Origin: Promethearchaeota archaeon
GTDB taxonomy: Archaea > Asgardarchaeota > Lokiarchaeia > Sigyniarchaeales > SOKP01
NCBI GenBank assembly: GCA_014730165.1
Contig: WJIS01000096.1
Location: forward strand, 1 to 46,681
Reading direction: 5' to 3'
Length of the DNA: 46,681 nucleotides
Shown here piece by piece: positions 1-8,541 of the stretch (the first letter of the stretch is position 1; each line of letters begins with the position of its first letter). Both the position numbers and the translations under genes were made by a program. A model generated the notes under the pieces. That model ran no database searches and was not told where the DNA came from. It worked only from the letters and a program-made list of their open reading frames with translations.

Positions 1-11
1 ATTCAAAAAAC

Positions 12-422
12 GTGTTAATTTTTTTGATAATTATGCTTGTAATTAATATAATTTGGGAAATTTCGTTTATATATATGGTTTTCTTCAGCAACTTAACTAC
101 GGAAATAGTAGGTAATTTAGCATTTCTTTTTGATGCTTTTGCGATGTTAGTATCATTGATTCCTTTAGCAATCTTAGCTGTAAAATCAATTCGTTCAAAA
201 GATAAAGTCCTTAAGTATCGCGGTATAATGCTAATAATTGGATTCATAATAGCCGGAGTATCTCTTGTTGTGGATGAAGGGATATTTAATCCTAATTATG
301 CAGTTATAGAAATACTTGCCAGAATTGGGCTAATTGTAGGTCTATTTCTTGCTCTTTATGGATTTTTCCTAACAGAAGAAAGTAAATTGTTTAAGCTTAT
401 ATCAAGGACTTCCTCAGAATAA
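12..422 (+). CDS. Multi-pass membrane protein, probably 5'-truncated by the window edge
   Basis: The 136-residue product from the GTG at 12 has about four hydrophobic segments (roughly residues 3-25, 33-56, 71-88 and 99-120) separated by short charged loops, one with an RSKDK stretch. The frame stays open upstream to the window edge (codons for S-K-N precede the GTG), so the true start may lie outside and this may be the C-terminal part of a longer sensor or transporter. No family motif is recognised. The gene ends 55 bases before the nucleoside hydrolase-like gene on the same strand. Confidence 0.6.
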   Translation: MLIFLIIMLVINIIWEISFIYMVFFSNLTTEIVGNLAFLFDAFAMLVSLIPLAILAVKSIRSKDKVLKYRGIMLIIGFIIAGVSLVVDEGIFNPNYAVIEILARIGLIVGLFLALYGFFLTEESKLFKLISRTSSE

Positions 423-477
423 ATAATAATTATTTATTCTCTATATCAAAACCATTAAAAAAGGGGATTTTTTAAAA

Positions 478-1482
478 TTGAAAAAAGTGATTATTGATAC
501 CGATAATACTATGGGTATGAACTTTAGATGGAATGATGATGGATTAGCTATTTTATATTCATTAGGAGTAGAAGAAATTCAAATAATTGGATTAACTACA
601 GTTTTTGGAAATTCTTCCATTAAAAACGTACATAAACAGACGAAAAGATTATTAAAATCCATAAATAGAACGGATATTCCAATATATAGAGGAGCAAGTG
701 GGAAAGATGATGTAGATACCACTGCTGTTGAATTTCTCGTTGAACAAGTAGATTCAAATCCAGGCGAGATTACAATTTTTGGATTAGGACCTTTGACAAA
801 TCTTTATGGAGCACAAAAAATTGATCCTGAATTTTTTGAGAAAGTTAAAGAAATCATATTGATGGGTGGAATAACTGAAGAACGATTAACGATTGGAAGA
901 ACAAAGATAAAAGATGTAAATCTAAGAAATGATCTTACAGCAGCTTTAGAGGTTTTAAATGCTAAATGTCCCGTGATAATTATTAATTGTCATATCTGTA
1001 AAGATTTACCACTAAATAAAGAGCATTTGAAAAAGCTAGATTTCTGGCCACAAATCTATCTGAGCAAAATTAAAAATGAATTCTGGATGCATAATAAAAT
1101 CCATAAAATTGATCACATCTATATTTGGGACGTCCTTGTCCCTGTTTATTTAACTCATCCAGAAATTTTTAAAGATAATCCAATCCATATAAAGGCTTCA
1201 AATATAGAAGACCTTCAAGAAGGAAGTTTGCAAGAAACTGATGAAGCGGGAATATCTGTAAATATGCCCATAGAAGTTAATGATGAGAAGAAATTTTATG
1301 AAACCATAATACAGACTTGGAAAAATCTAGATAAAAAGGTTAGAGAAACTGAACATGGATATGCTAATTTTAAAAACGGTAGCGTCGGTAGAAGTTTAAT
1401 GAAAGCGTTACTTTCAGTAATGATCCCATTATTGCTAAAATTAATGTATAAAAAAAAAGGAGATTATTACTACGAAAAATAG
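478..1482 (+). CDS. Inosine/uridine-preferring nucleoside hydrolase family protein
   Basis: The 334-residue protein has the IUNH fold signature: an N-terminal Asp-rich motif starting DTDNTMG, a central GPLTNL followed by LMGG, and a C-terminal WD element (IYIWDVLVP) where the family has its last calcium-binding Asp. Family members hydrolyse the N-glycosidic bond of nucleosides. The N-terminal motif is unusual: the usual DTDxGxDDA is stretched, so DTD and the later DDG are separated by about ten extra residues. The C-terminus is hydrophobic and then basic, possibly a membrane-associated tail. The start is TTG at 478, preceded by an AAGGGGA ribosome site about nine bases upstream. Substrate cannot be assigned. 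Confidence 0.8.
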   Translation: MKKVIIDTDNTMGMNFRWNDDGLAILYSLGVEEIQIIGLTTVFGNSSIKNVHKQTKRLLKSINRTDIPIYRGASGKDDVDTTAVEFLVEQVDSNPGEITIFGLGPLTNLYGAQKIDPEFFEKVKEIILMGGITEERLTIGRTKIKDVNLRNDLTAALEVLNAKCPVIIINCHICKDLPLNKEHLKKLDFWPQIYLSKIKNEFWMHNKIHKIDHIYIWDVLVPVYLTHPEIFKDNPIHIKASNIEDLQEGSLQETDEAGISVNMPIEVNDEKKFYETIIQTWKNLDKKVRETEHGYANFKNGSVGRSLMKALLSVMIPLLLKLMYKKKGDYYYEK

Positions 1483-1518
1483 TTCAAAATAGGTTAAACT
1501 TTTATTTCGATTATCTTA

Positions 1519-1535
1519 ATTTTTTTTTCCTTTAT
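1519..1535 (+). terminator. T-rich tract, putative terminator
   Basis: A run of about ten T residues followed by CC and more T lies about 40 bases after the stop of the nucleoside hydrolase-like gene. Archaeal termination commonly uses T-rich tracts. No clear stem precedes it. Confidence 0.35.
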
Positions 1536-1746
1536 TTAGTCTCTCATAATAGATTCAATTTTTTAATGAGTTTAAAAAAAAAAAAAATGAATTAGGAAAA
1601 AAGAATAGAAGACTATTTGAAACTCTTATCAAATAATTCAGAAATGCTTTTAATATAAGAAGTTGAATAATTGAATATGATATAATGATTCATCAATAAA
1701 ATAACATTATTTATTTTAATATTATAAACTAATTTGAAAATTAAAA

Positions 1747-2589
1747 ATGTCAAACCAAATAAAAAAGGTAACCATTATTGGCGCTGGTTTCACAGGAAGA
1801 CAAATCGCAGCGAGAACGGCTCTATATGATTATAATGTGTGCTTATATGACATAAAAGAAGAGGTTTTGGAAGATGTGCAAGAATTTCTTAAGAAATTCT
1901 TTCGCCCGAAAAGCAAGCGTGATAAAAGAAAAAATGTTTATTTAGAAAATAACATCTCAAAAGCAATGGAAGATGTCGATTTAGTTATTGAGGCAATACC
2001 CGAAGATGTCGAATTAAAACAAAAAATATTTTCTGAAATTGACAAACTCGCACCAGAGCATACCATTATCGGAACAAATAGTTCCTCATATCCGGTTTCA
2101 AAAATAGAAAGTGCGGTTAAACGCAAAGACAAAGTTCTCAATATTCATTTTTATCCCCCCATCCCTTTACGCCCTATGGTAGATATTATGAAGGGAACTC
2201 AAACAAGTGATAAAACATTTGAAAAAGGTAAGAAATGGATTCAATCAATTGAATGTACTCCATTAGTTGTAAAGAAAGAGATCATGGGATTTGTCTTTAA
2301 TAGAATTTGGAGAGCTGTTAAAAGAGAAGCAATTCATATGTGGGCAAATGGCAATGCTGATGTAGAGACCATTGATACCGCGTGGAAAATATTTACTGGG
2401 ATGAACATGGGACCATTTGAATTGATGGATGGAATAGGCTTAGATGTAGCGTATAATGTTGAAATGTCATATTATAAAGAATCGAAAGATCCTAAAGATA
2501 AACCGCCAGATAAATTTACCGAAAAAATAGAAAAAGGAGAATTGGGTTTAAAGACAGGAAAAGGATTTTATAAATGGAAATCATTTTAA
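1747..2589 (+). CDS. 3-hydroxyacyl-CoA dehydrogenase (short, HBD type)
   Basis: This 280-residue protein starts with a Rossmann fold (IGAGFTGRQIA, residues 11-21) and continues with the TNSSS loop and the catalytic-His segment NIHFYPP. A C-terminal helical domain contains GFVFNRIW and GPFELMDGIGLD. Length matches single-domain 3-hydroxybutyryl/3-hydroxyacyl-CoA dehydrogenases, which oxidise (S)-3-hydroxyacyl-CoA with NAD(P) in beta-oxidation or butyrate-type pathways. Two deviations stand out: the usual HFFNP reads HFYPP, and the Glu twelve residues after the catalytic His is Asp (RPMVDIM). An altered substrate is therefore possible. A BKACE gene lies about 700 bases downstream. Confidence 0.9.
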   Translation: MSNQIKKVTIIGAGFTGRQIAARTALYDYNVCLYDIKEEVLEDVQEFLKKFFRPKSKRDKRKNVYLENNISKAMEDVDLVIEAIPEDVELKQKIFSEIDKLAPEHTIIGTNSSSYPVSKIESAVKRKDKVLNIHFYPPIPLRPMVDIMKGTQTSDKTFEKGKKWIQSIECTPLVVKKEIMGFVFNRIWRAVKREAIHMWANGNADVETIDTAWKIFTGMNMGPFELMDGIGLDVAYNVEMSYYKESKDPKDKPPDKFTEKIEKGELGLKTGKGFYKWKSF

Positions 2590-2647
2590 CTCAATTAAAT
2601 CTATTCTTATTTTAATTTCATTAATATCAAAACAATTTAAGATTATA

Positions 2648-3163
2648 ATGAAAGAACATTTCGATAATGAACAATATTTCTTTAATAAAAAAACTATAAA
2701 TAGATTAATTCATTTTATCGGAAAAACAGAATTCAACAATATTTGTGTTCTTTGCGCTCCGTTTTTAGCTGAAAAACTTACTAATAATCAATTTAAACCA
2801 AGTATTCTTGATATTGACACGCGTTTCTCGTATCTTGAAAACTTCATATTTTATGATTTGGAAAACCCATCTTGGATTGAGGAAGATTTTGATCTGATAA
2901 TTTGCGATCCCCCTTTTTTCAGTTATCGTTTATCAATTTTGGTAAAAATTATCAACATGCTGAGTCATTATAATTATAAGCAAAAAGTTTTAATTAGTTA
3001 TCTAGAAAGAAGAGAGAAAAGGTTTCTTAACGCTTTCGAGAACTATCAACTAAAACCTACCAGCTTTTTTCCAAAATATCATTCAGTAAAGGATATTTCT
3101 AAAAATAAAATCCAATTCTATAGTAATCTTGAAGCTAAAACTATCAATAAACTTCAAGTATAA
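2648..3163 (+). CDS. EEF1AKMT1/EFM5-like protein methyltransferase (N6-adenine Mlase family)
   Basis: The 171-residue product resembles the PF10237 family (eukaryotic EEF1AKMT1/N6AMT2 and yeast Efm5), which methylates a lysine of elongation factor 1A. Shared landmarks in order are QYFF (residues 9-12), CAPFLAEKL (36-44), LDIDTRF (54-60), FIFYDLENP (66-74) and the catalytic DPPF (87-90) after FDLIIC. The human protein has the same order: QFWYS, SAPSVYQKL, YDKRF, FIFYDYNNP and IADPPYLS. Length is slightly below the roughly 210 residues of the human enzyme. No zinc site or extra domain is visible. The likely partner is archaeal EF1A, which is inference. The gene starts at ATG, 58 bases after the dehydrogenase, and may be co-transcribed. 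Confidence 0.7.
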   Translation: MKEHFDNEQYFFNKKTINRLIHFIGKTEFNNICVLCAPFLAEKLTNNQFKPSILDIDTRFSYLENFIFYDLENPSWIEEDFDLIICDPPFFSYRLSILVKIINMLSHYNYKQKVLISYLERREKRFLNAFENYQLKPTSFFPKYHSVKDISKNKIQFYSNLEAKTINKLQV

Positions 3164-3287
3164 AAAAATTCAATATCTTGAATTTAGATCAAACCTAAGA
3201 GTTATTCAAAACCAAGCTTTTTTGATAAATCTTAAATAATCTGAAAGTCAATTCATAATCACAATATAAATAGAGAATATAAGAAAA

Positions 3288-4202
3288 ATGAAAACGAATT
3301 TACTAACTCAAGATAAAGTTATAATAACAGCTGCTATTACCGGAGGAATTCATGGAAAATGGGCTACTGAAGCATTACCTATTACTCCAGAAGAGCAAGC
3401 ACAGGCGGCTTTTGATTGCTATGAAGCGGGTGCTTCAATTTGTCATTTACATGTGAGGGGAAAAGACGGACAAAATACTCCTGATATTGAGGTTTATAAT
3501 AAAACTGTGTCTTTAATTAGAGAAAAATGCCCGATAATTGTGCAGATTGGAAATGGAATTGGTGCTTGGATAGAATATGGAGTTAAGACAAGTAGTAGTG
3601 GTAAAAAATATGGTCAAGCAATAGTGATGCCCTCGTTAAAACAAAGATTAAATTTACTTACGATTAGTCCAAAGCCAGAAATGTTTACAATAAATGCCGG
3701 TACATTTGAATTTAGAACTCCGTATGGCGGTCATACTTTTGATAATCCTATTAAATTTAATAAAAGATTTGCGGAGAAATGTAGGAAGTTAGGGTGTGGA
3801 ATAGAAATTGAAGTTTATGATATCGGACATATCGCAAATATTTTGGATCTCGTTGAAATGGGTGCTCTTGAACCTCCTATGCATTTCAGTATCGTTTTAG
3901 GAATTAATGGAGGAGCACCTGCAACCCCTGAGAATCTATTACATATGGTTCATCAATTACCAGAAGGCTCATCATGGCAAGTTGTCACTGTAGGAAAATA
4001 TAATTTAAGAACAACCTTGATTGCGATGTGTATGGGAGGTAATATCAGAACTGGGTTGGAAGATAGTATATATTATGAAAAAGGAAAATTGGCTGAAAGT
4101 AATGCTCAACTAGTTGAAAGAATGGTTCGCTTAGCTAAAGAGATTGGGAGAGAACCTGCTGATGTTGAGGAAACTAAAGAACTACTTCATATATCTCATT
4201 AA
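3288..4202 (+). CDS. BKACE family beta-keto acid cleavage enzyme (DUF849)
   Basis: The 304-residue protein is a TIM-barrel BKACE, the family of 3-keto-5-aminohexanoate cleavage enzyme (Kce). These enzymes condense a beta-keto acid with acetyl-CoA to give acetoacetate and a new acyl-CoA. Visible signatures are IITAAITGG near the N-terminus, the metal-binding HLHVR motif (about residues 48-52), GINGGAPATPENL, and the C-terminal NIRTGLEDSIYY segment with the conserved RxGxED. Family length is about 275-310. The substrate is unknown because the family is broad. Its position near a 3-hydroxyacyl-CoA dehydrogenase suits a role in CoA-linked acid or amino-acid breakdown. Confidence 0.9.
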   Translation: MKTNLLTQDKVIITAAITGGIHGKWATEALPITPEEQAQAAFDCYEAGASICHLHVRGKDGQNTPDIEVYNKTVSLIREKCPIIVQIGNGIGAWIEYGVKTSSSGKKYGQAIVMPSLKQRLNLLTISPKPEMFTINAGTFEFRTPYGGHTFDNPIKFNKRFAEKCRKLGCGIEIEVYDIGHIANILDLVEMGALEPPMHFSIVLGINGGAPATPENLLHMVHQLPEGSSWQVVTVGKYNLRTTLIAMCMGGNIRTGLEDSIYYEKGKLAESNAQLVERMVRLAKEIGREPADVEETKELLHISH

Positions 4203-4279
4203 GATATTCAAACCATAATTTTAATAGATCTTTGGGAGAAAGTAAAAAAAAGAAAAAATATTAAAAATTATTTTCCTAT

Positions 4280-5689
4280 TTATTCTATTAATTCTGGGTA
4301 TTTCGCAAGTTCTTCTCTCATTTTTTCTAGCTTTTCGCCATGCAAACTATATGATCTAATAAACAATATTGCCACAACAAGAGATATTGCTGGAAATATA
4401 AATATAATCGCTTTAAGTCCCAATTCGACTAGAAATGGGTCGCTTACAATAGGAGTATATTCTTTTTCCCACCCAATATTTCCAAACATAAAGAAAATTG
4501 TCACAATTACCAAAATCACAGAAATTCTATGAATGAATGCATTTATTCCGTAAAAACTTGCTGATCTTTTTACACCATACTTTAAAGCATCTTCATCAAT
4601 AACATCGCCATGTAATATATCAACATAAAATAATGCTCCCGAAAGTGGAAATCCTTGCATGGCTGTAATTATAAGAAATAGAATTTGGAATTGTTCCCCG
4701 CTTATTAAAGCATAAGGTAATAATGTGGCAATCCATATACCAAGAGTTATTAAGAATGCATTTCTCATACCATATTTAGAGCCTAGTTTTCTATGTATTG
4801 GAAGAGATAGTGCTGCTACGATGAATGCACCCATAAGTCCCAGAGAAACTAATATCCCTTCTTCTGGGAAATTTAATACATGACTCGCATAAATTGGTAT
4901 GATAGTTGGTAAAATACTAAATGTGTACCACACCATAGTATTTGCTATCACGAATTTCAGGAAGGTTTTATTTGTTAAAGTCACTTTAAGTGATTCCCTA
5001 AAAGAGGGTCGTTTTTCAAAATCTTCATCTTTTTCTTCCTTCTCATTCACACCATACTTTAAAAATGGGATAGTTATAACAATAATAATTATGGCTACAA
5101 CGATACCCATAGTGAGATAATCAGGCATTATATTAGGAATCTCAGCATCAGTTTCTGGGACTAAATCTGGTACAAGAAACAATGGTAATAATGAACTTAA
5201 AATTAATGCGACTATAGTAATCCCTTTTATAAAAATATTTACAGCGGCTCTTTTTTTTTCGGTTGGGAACATTTCGGGAAATAACGCATTCACATTTACA
5301 TCGAATAAAGTATAGAAAAACTCGAAAGTTATTATTGTTACAAGAAACCAAATAAATTTTATGACTTGATCATCGAATGGGACCCAAAACATTAAAATCA
5401 TCGTAATACTTAATGGTATGAACGATATTGTAAGGAAATACTTTCTTTTACCCCATTTAGTTTTCGCTTTGGTTCTCTCGGAAACTCCACCAAGAACTGG
5501 GTCATTTACGGCATTCCATATGCCCCAAATTACGTAGGCTATAAGCATATAGTTAAGCTCAATTTTCACAACAGTGAAATAGAATGTAAAGATAAGAAAT
5601 TGGAACACTTGATAGGTAAGTTGGTCTGGAATCGCTGATAAACCGAAAAATAACTTTTGTTTAAAAGGTACTGTATCCTCTTTGCTCAT
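4280..5689 (-). CDS. MFS/GPH-type cation symporter (MelB-like)
   Basis: The 469-residue protein has about twelve membrane segments and opens with the GPH-family pattern: FGLSAIPDQLTYQ, then NDPVLGGVSERTKAKTKWGKRK in the loop after helix 2, the usual cation/sugar-symporter loop. A long acidic, charged central loop (NEKEEKDEDFEKR, around residue 215) separates the two halves. Members take up sugars, glycosides or related solutes with Na+ or H+. The substrate cannot be inferred. It is monocistronic, convergent with the BKACE gene, with a short A+T-rich 5' region. Confidence 0.85.
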   Translation of the reverse strand: MSKEDTVPFKQKLFFGLSAIPDQLTYQVFQFLIFTFYFTVVKIELNYMLIAYVIWGIWNAVNDPVLGGVSERTKAKTKWGKRKYFLTISFIPLSITMILMFWVPFDDQVIKFIWFLVTIITFEFFYTLFDVNVNALFPEMFPTEKKRAAVNIFIKGITIVALILSSLLPLFLVPDLVPETDAEIPNIMPDYLTMGIVVAIIIIVITIPFLKYGVNEKEEKDEDFEKRPSFRESLKVTLTNKTFLKFVIANTMVWYTFSILPTIIPIYASHVLNFPEEGILVSLGLMGAFIVAALSLPIHRKLGSKYGMRNAFLITLGIWIATLLPYALISGEQFQILFLIITAMQGFPLSGALFYVDILHGDVIDEDALKYGVKRSASFYGINAFIHRISVILVIVTIFFMFGNIGWEKEYTPIVSDPFLVELGLKAIIFIFPAISLVVAILFIRSYSLHGEKLEKMREELAKYPELIE

Positions 5690-6038
5690 TTTTTATATCA
5701 TTTTTAAATATTTTAATTAATAAGAAGTCTATTCAAAAATATTTAAAACTTTATGTTTATCCTTGACTAGTTAAAGTTTATACAATTTTAATCATGACAA
5801 AAATTTGATTTAATTTTCTAAATTTTTTTCGCTATTGATGATTTGGAAAGCTTTATGATTTATTGAATTGACAAAATTTAGGTTATAATTGTCAAGATCT
5901 GCTTTTAAAATCCGAATGTCCTTATGAGTAAGAAGATAGGATACTTTAACAAATCAAGTTAATTCATTTTCAATTTGGTAAAATCTTTAAAATTATGCTT
6001 CACATTATGTTATAACTGAAGATTTACTTACTTTATTT
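5690..6038. other. Intergenic region without a recognisable gene
   Basis: This roughly 350-base A+T-rich stretch separates the divergent transporter and longin-like genes. No supported reading frame, RNA gene or inverted repeat is seen. It presumably carries both promoters. Confidence 0.5.
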
Positions 6039-6542
6039 ATGGGATATTTGATGGGAGATAATCTTAAGAAGGATTTAACTAAAATGAAGGGAATAGTAAT
6101 TTGTAAAGAATCAGGAGAATATTTAGTGGATTTAATTTTAGACATGGATATTAATCCAATCTTACTTTCGTCTTTTGTTGGAGCTCTTTCATTATTTGGG
6201 AAGGATAACCTTGGAAAAATTGAAGAAATTTTGATCAAAGGTCTGGATGTTGAAATGATTATCGTCAATAAATATAATTTAGTTCTTATTGCGATATTGG
6301 GTAAAGAGCTTACTCATCAAGATATACGTGGAGAGGCAGAGAAAGCATTAGACAATTTCTACGAACTTTATAAAGAAGAGATAAAAGATTGTATTGATGT
6401 GTGTAAATTCGATTCTTTTAAGAAGATCCTTCAAATGCAAGTTGAAGATTATTTCCAAAAATTAACAATTTCTGAAAAGGAAGAGCAAGTTCAAGATTTT
6501 GGTTTCTTTACAGAAGCTATTAAAAAAATGAAAAAGTCTTAA
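6039..6542 (+). CDS. Longin/roadblock-like small protein
   Basis: The 167-residue protein has the look of the longin/roadblock (profilin-like) fold common in Asgard archaea. A strand with a Gly turn (GIVICKESGEYLVDLIL, residues 18-34) is followed by an amphipathic helix (ILLSSFVGALSLFG, 41-54) and two strands (EMIIVNKYNLVLIAILG, 72-88). Helices with ESGEE-like charged residues follow to the C-terminus. In this group such domains partner with small Ras-like GTPases, but no GTPase lies nearby. An in-frame ATG at 6051 is an alternative start. The assignment rests on pattern, not on a diagnostic motif. Confidence 0.5.
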   Translation: MGYLMGDNLKKDLTKMKGIVICKESGEYLVDLILDMDINPILLSSFVGALSLFGKDNLGKIEEILIKGLDVEMIIVNKYNLVLIAILGKELTHQDIRGEAEKALDNFYELYKEEIKDCIDVCKFDSFKKILQMQVEDYFQKLTISEKEEQVQDFGFFTEAIKKMKKS

Positions 6543-6686
6543 TAATGCTTTATACTTCTCAAATTCATAATCGTGTATAAATCAACATTTGATCCTATTA
6601 TTAATTCGAATATAGTAGATTTATTTTATAGATATATATATAATTTAACTAATATTCTTAATAAGTGAATTACAATGAGACTTCTC

Positions 6687-6700
6687 GGTGAAGAATAATT
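6687..6700 (+). promoter_or_regulatory. GGTGA ribosome site followed by ATA/ATT, no ATG/GTG/TTG
   Basis: GGTGAAG (6687-6693) stands four to six bases before in-frame ATA (6695) and ATT (6698). The downstream frame encodes a complete helix-turn-helix, yet it has no ATG, GTG or TTG between the TGA at 6689 and the GTG at 6818. A TATA-like stretch, rich in alternating T and A, lies near 6628-6645. Confidence 0.4.
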
Positions 6701-7393
6701 AGCAAAAAGAATGCTGAGATCAAGTATGAATATGAGATTTTTGAGTGCATTAAAAACAACCCTACTGGTGTCACGATAACCGATATTTCGGAAATCAAGG
6801 GATATTCAAGAAACACTGTGTCTAAATATGTTAACATCTTAGAATTAAAGAATAAAGTGTACAAGAAAAAAATCGGTGCGTATTCTCTCTATTTTAGTGC
6901 TGAGGAGACTTACCTTCCTAATAGTCTCGTGCTTTCATATTATAAAGCGTTGTTGAAAGGGCTAAAAACAAGGTATCCTATCAAAAGAAACGAGATAAAA
7001 GAGATTGCTGCCGATTTTGCCGATGAAATTAAATTTTCCTTTAGTCCTAAAATCTATAAACAGTTAAAAAACCTAAAAGCTCATCCTATTTCTAAAATAC
7101 ATTTAGAGATATTCAAAAACTTTTATCCCGCATATGATATTTTTCAACCAAATATCGAAATTTCAATTCTAGAGGTTGATAATGAAGGAAAAAAAGCAAT
7201 TTACCGATTTCGTAATTCAATCTTCTTAGAAAATAATGAAGATTATATCTATCACCTGTATTTCATGAGTGGTCTTACCCAAGGAATTCTATCAAGAGAA
7301 CTTAAAACAGAAGTAATTTGTAATATAGAAAATTATCACATCTCAGATGATAAAAAAGACTCTTATTTTGATATCTCACTTAGAATCAAATAA
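6698..7393 (+). CDS. Winged-helix regulator with C-terminal V4R-like sensor domain; possible AUU start
   Basis: The frame read from ATT at 6698 gives about 231 residues. Residues 10-60 form a winged helix-turn-helix (YEIFECIKNN, then ITDISEIKGYSRNTVSKYVNIL as turn and recognition helix). The C-terminal half ends in SGLTQGILSRELKTEV, then IENYHISDDKKDSYFDISL. This resembles the end of V4R domains, where GxxxGxl is followed by a Cys/Gly-rich segment, though the Cys is missing here. The first standard start (GTG, 6818) would delete most of the HTH, so an AUU/AUA start, or a frameshift joining the short ATG frame at 6675 (MRLLGEE then stop), is needed. It is probably a DNA-binding sensor of a hydrophobic ligand, which is inference. 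Confidence 0.6.
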   Translation: MSKKNAEIKYEYEIFECIKNNPTGVTITDISEIKGYSRNTVSKYVNILELKNKVYKKKIGAYSLYFSAEETYLPNSLVLSYYKALLKGLKTRYPIKRNEIKEIAADFADEIKFSFSPKIYKQLKNLKAHPISKIHLEIFKNFYPAYDIFQPNIEISILEVDNEGKKAIYRFRNSIFLENNEDYIYHLYFMSGLTQGILSRELKTEVICNIENYHISDDKKDSYFDISLRIK

Positions 7394-7477
7394 TTCAATT
7401 ATATTAGCTATGGAATTCTAAAAAAAATAGAGAATAAAAAAAATAAATCGAATTTTGATTTTTCGAATACTTTTATC

Positions 7478-8512
7478 TTATTTTTTAACAAGATCTGGTA
7501 ATTCTTTAATTATCCTTTCAGCGTCACCGACTACATTGTTAATTATCGAATTTACTTTTTCTAGCTTCTCAATAATTCCAATACTTTGCCCAAGTAAAAC
7601 TGCACCATGCTGAATATCTCCATCGTAAGTCATCTCATAATGTTTTTGATCCTCCATTAACATCTCTACGGTCATTTGGTGTTCCGCTGCCAATTTTTCT
7701 TGTTTATCACTTACTAACCCATGATTTTTTGAATATTCGTTTTTCCAAAGTCTTATAGGTCCAAAAACTCCAGTAACTAATTCTGTGTCAACAGCATCTG
7801 CCTCAGGAATAATATCTTTATAGTTTTCATGAAATTCACTTTCATGTGTAGCTATGAAGCGAGATCCCATAGCAATCGCATCTGCTCCTAAGCTTAAGGC
7901 AGCTGCTAGGCTCGCGCCAGTAGCAAAACCCCCGCAAGCAACTAATGGGATGTCAGGGAACTTTTCCGTAACTTGCTGTAATAATACTAATGTACTAATT
8001 TTTTCATAAGATTGATGTCCTCCGCCTTCTGTACCAGTAACTACTAATCCATCCACTCCCGAATCAATACACTTCTTTGCTAACCATAATGCAGGCGCGA
8101 CATGGAAATTCTTTACTTCAGTAGATTCTTTCAATTTCTTATAAGATCGACTGGATTGAAGAGTTTTTGGTGAACCAGCGCTAGTAATAATATATGTACA
8201 CTGCTCTCTTAGTCTTTGATCCCCCATTATAAATTTCGGGATAACACGACAGAGATGTGGAGCGTCAGGTTGCATACGAGAAGTTCGAATGTTAAATCCG
8301 AATGGTTTATCGGTATGTTCCACGACATATTCCATATTTTTTTTTAATTCCTTTTCACTACTGCGGCCTAAAAGATTTGTGTGGCTAAGAACACCTAATC
8401 CACCCGCTTCACTAATTGCAACGGCGAGTTTAGTAGTATAAAATGGCCCCATTGGAGCTCCTATTATAGGATGCTCAATTCCAAACATTTTTGTTATATT
8501 TGTTTCTAACAT
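7478..8512 (-). CDS. Nitronate monooxygenase / 2-nitropropane dioxygenase-like flavoprotein
   Basis: This 344-residue FMN TIM barrel of the NPD/FabK family carries HPIIGAPMGP at the N-terminus, SEAGGLGVLS, TGTEGGGHQ (about residue 160), and the phosphate-binding VACGGFATGASLAAALSLGADAIAMG block. Family members oxidise nitronates or, in the FabK branch, reduce enoyl-ACP/enoyl-CoA; the sequence alone does not decide. Its start lies 29 bases after the stop of the CD36-family gene on the same strand, so the two are probably co-transcribed. Confidence 0.85.
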   Translation of the reverse strand: MLETNITKMFGIEHPIIGAPMGPFYTTKLAVAISEAGGLGVLSHTNLLGRSSEKELKKNMEYVVEHTDKPFGFNIRTSRMQPDAPHLCRVIPKFIMGDQRLREQCTYIITSAGSPKTLQSSRSYKKLKESTEVKNFHVAPALWLAKKCIDSGVDGLVVTGTEGGGHQSYEKISTLVLLQQVTEKFPDIPLVACGGFATGASLAAALSLGADAIAMGSRFIATHESEFHENYKDIIPEADAVDTELVTGVFGPIRLWKNEYSKNHGLVSDKQEKLAAEHQMTVEMLMEDQKHYEMTYDGDIQHGAVLLGQSIGIIEKLEKVNSIINNVVGDAERIIKELPDLVKK

Positions 8513-8541
8513 AAATTCATCATTTTGTATTTTTATTAATT

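Noticed and set aside
5690-6038. Replication origin in the A+T-rich spacer
   Set aside because: No ORB-like repeats or Orc1/Cdc6 gene are seen; the whole window is equally A+T-rich.
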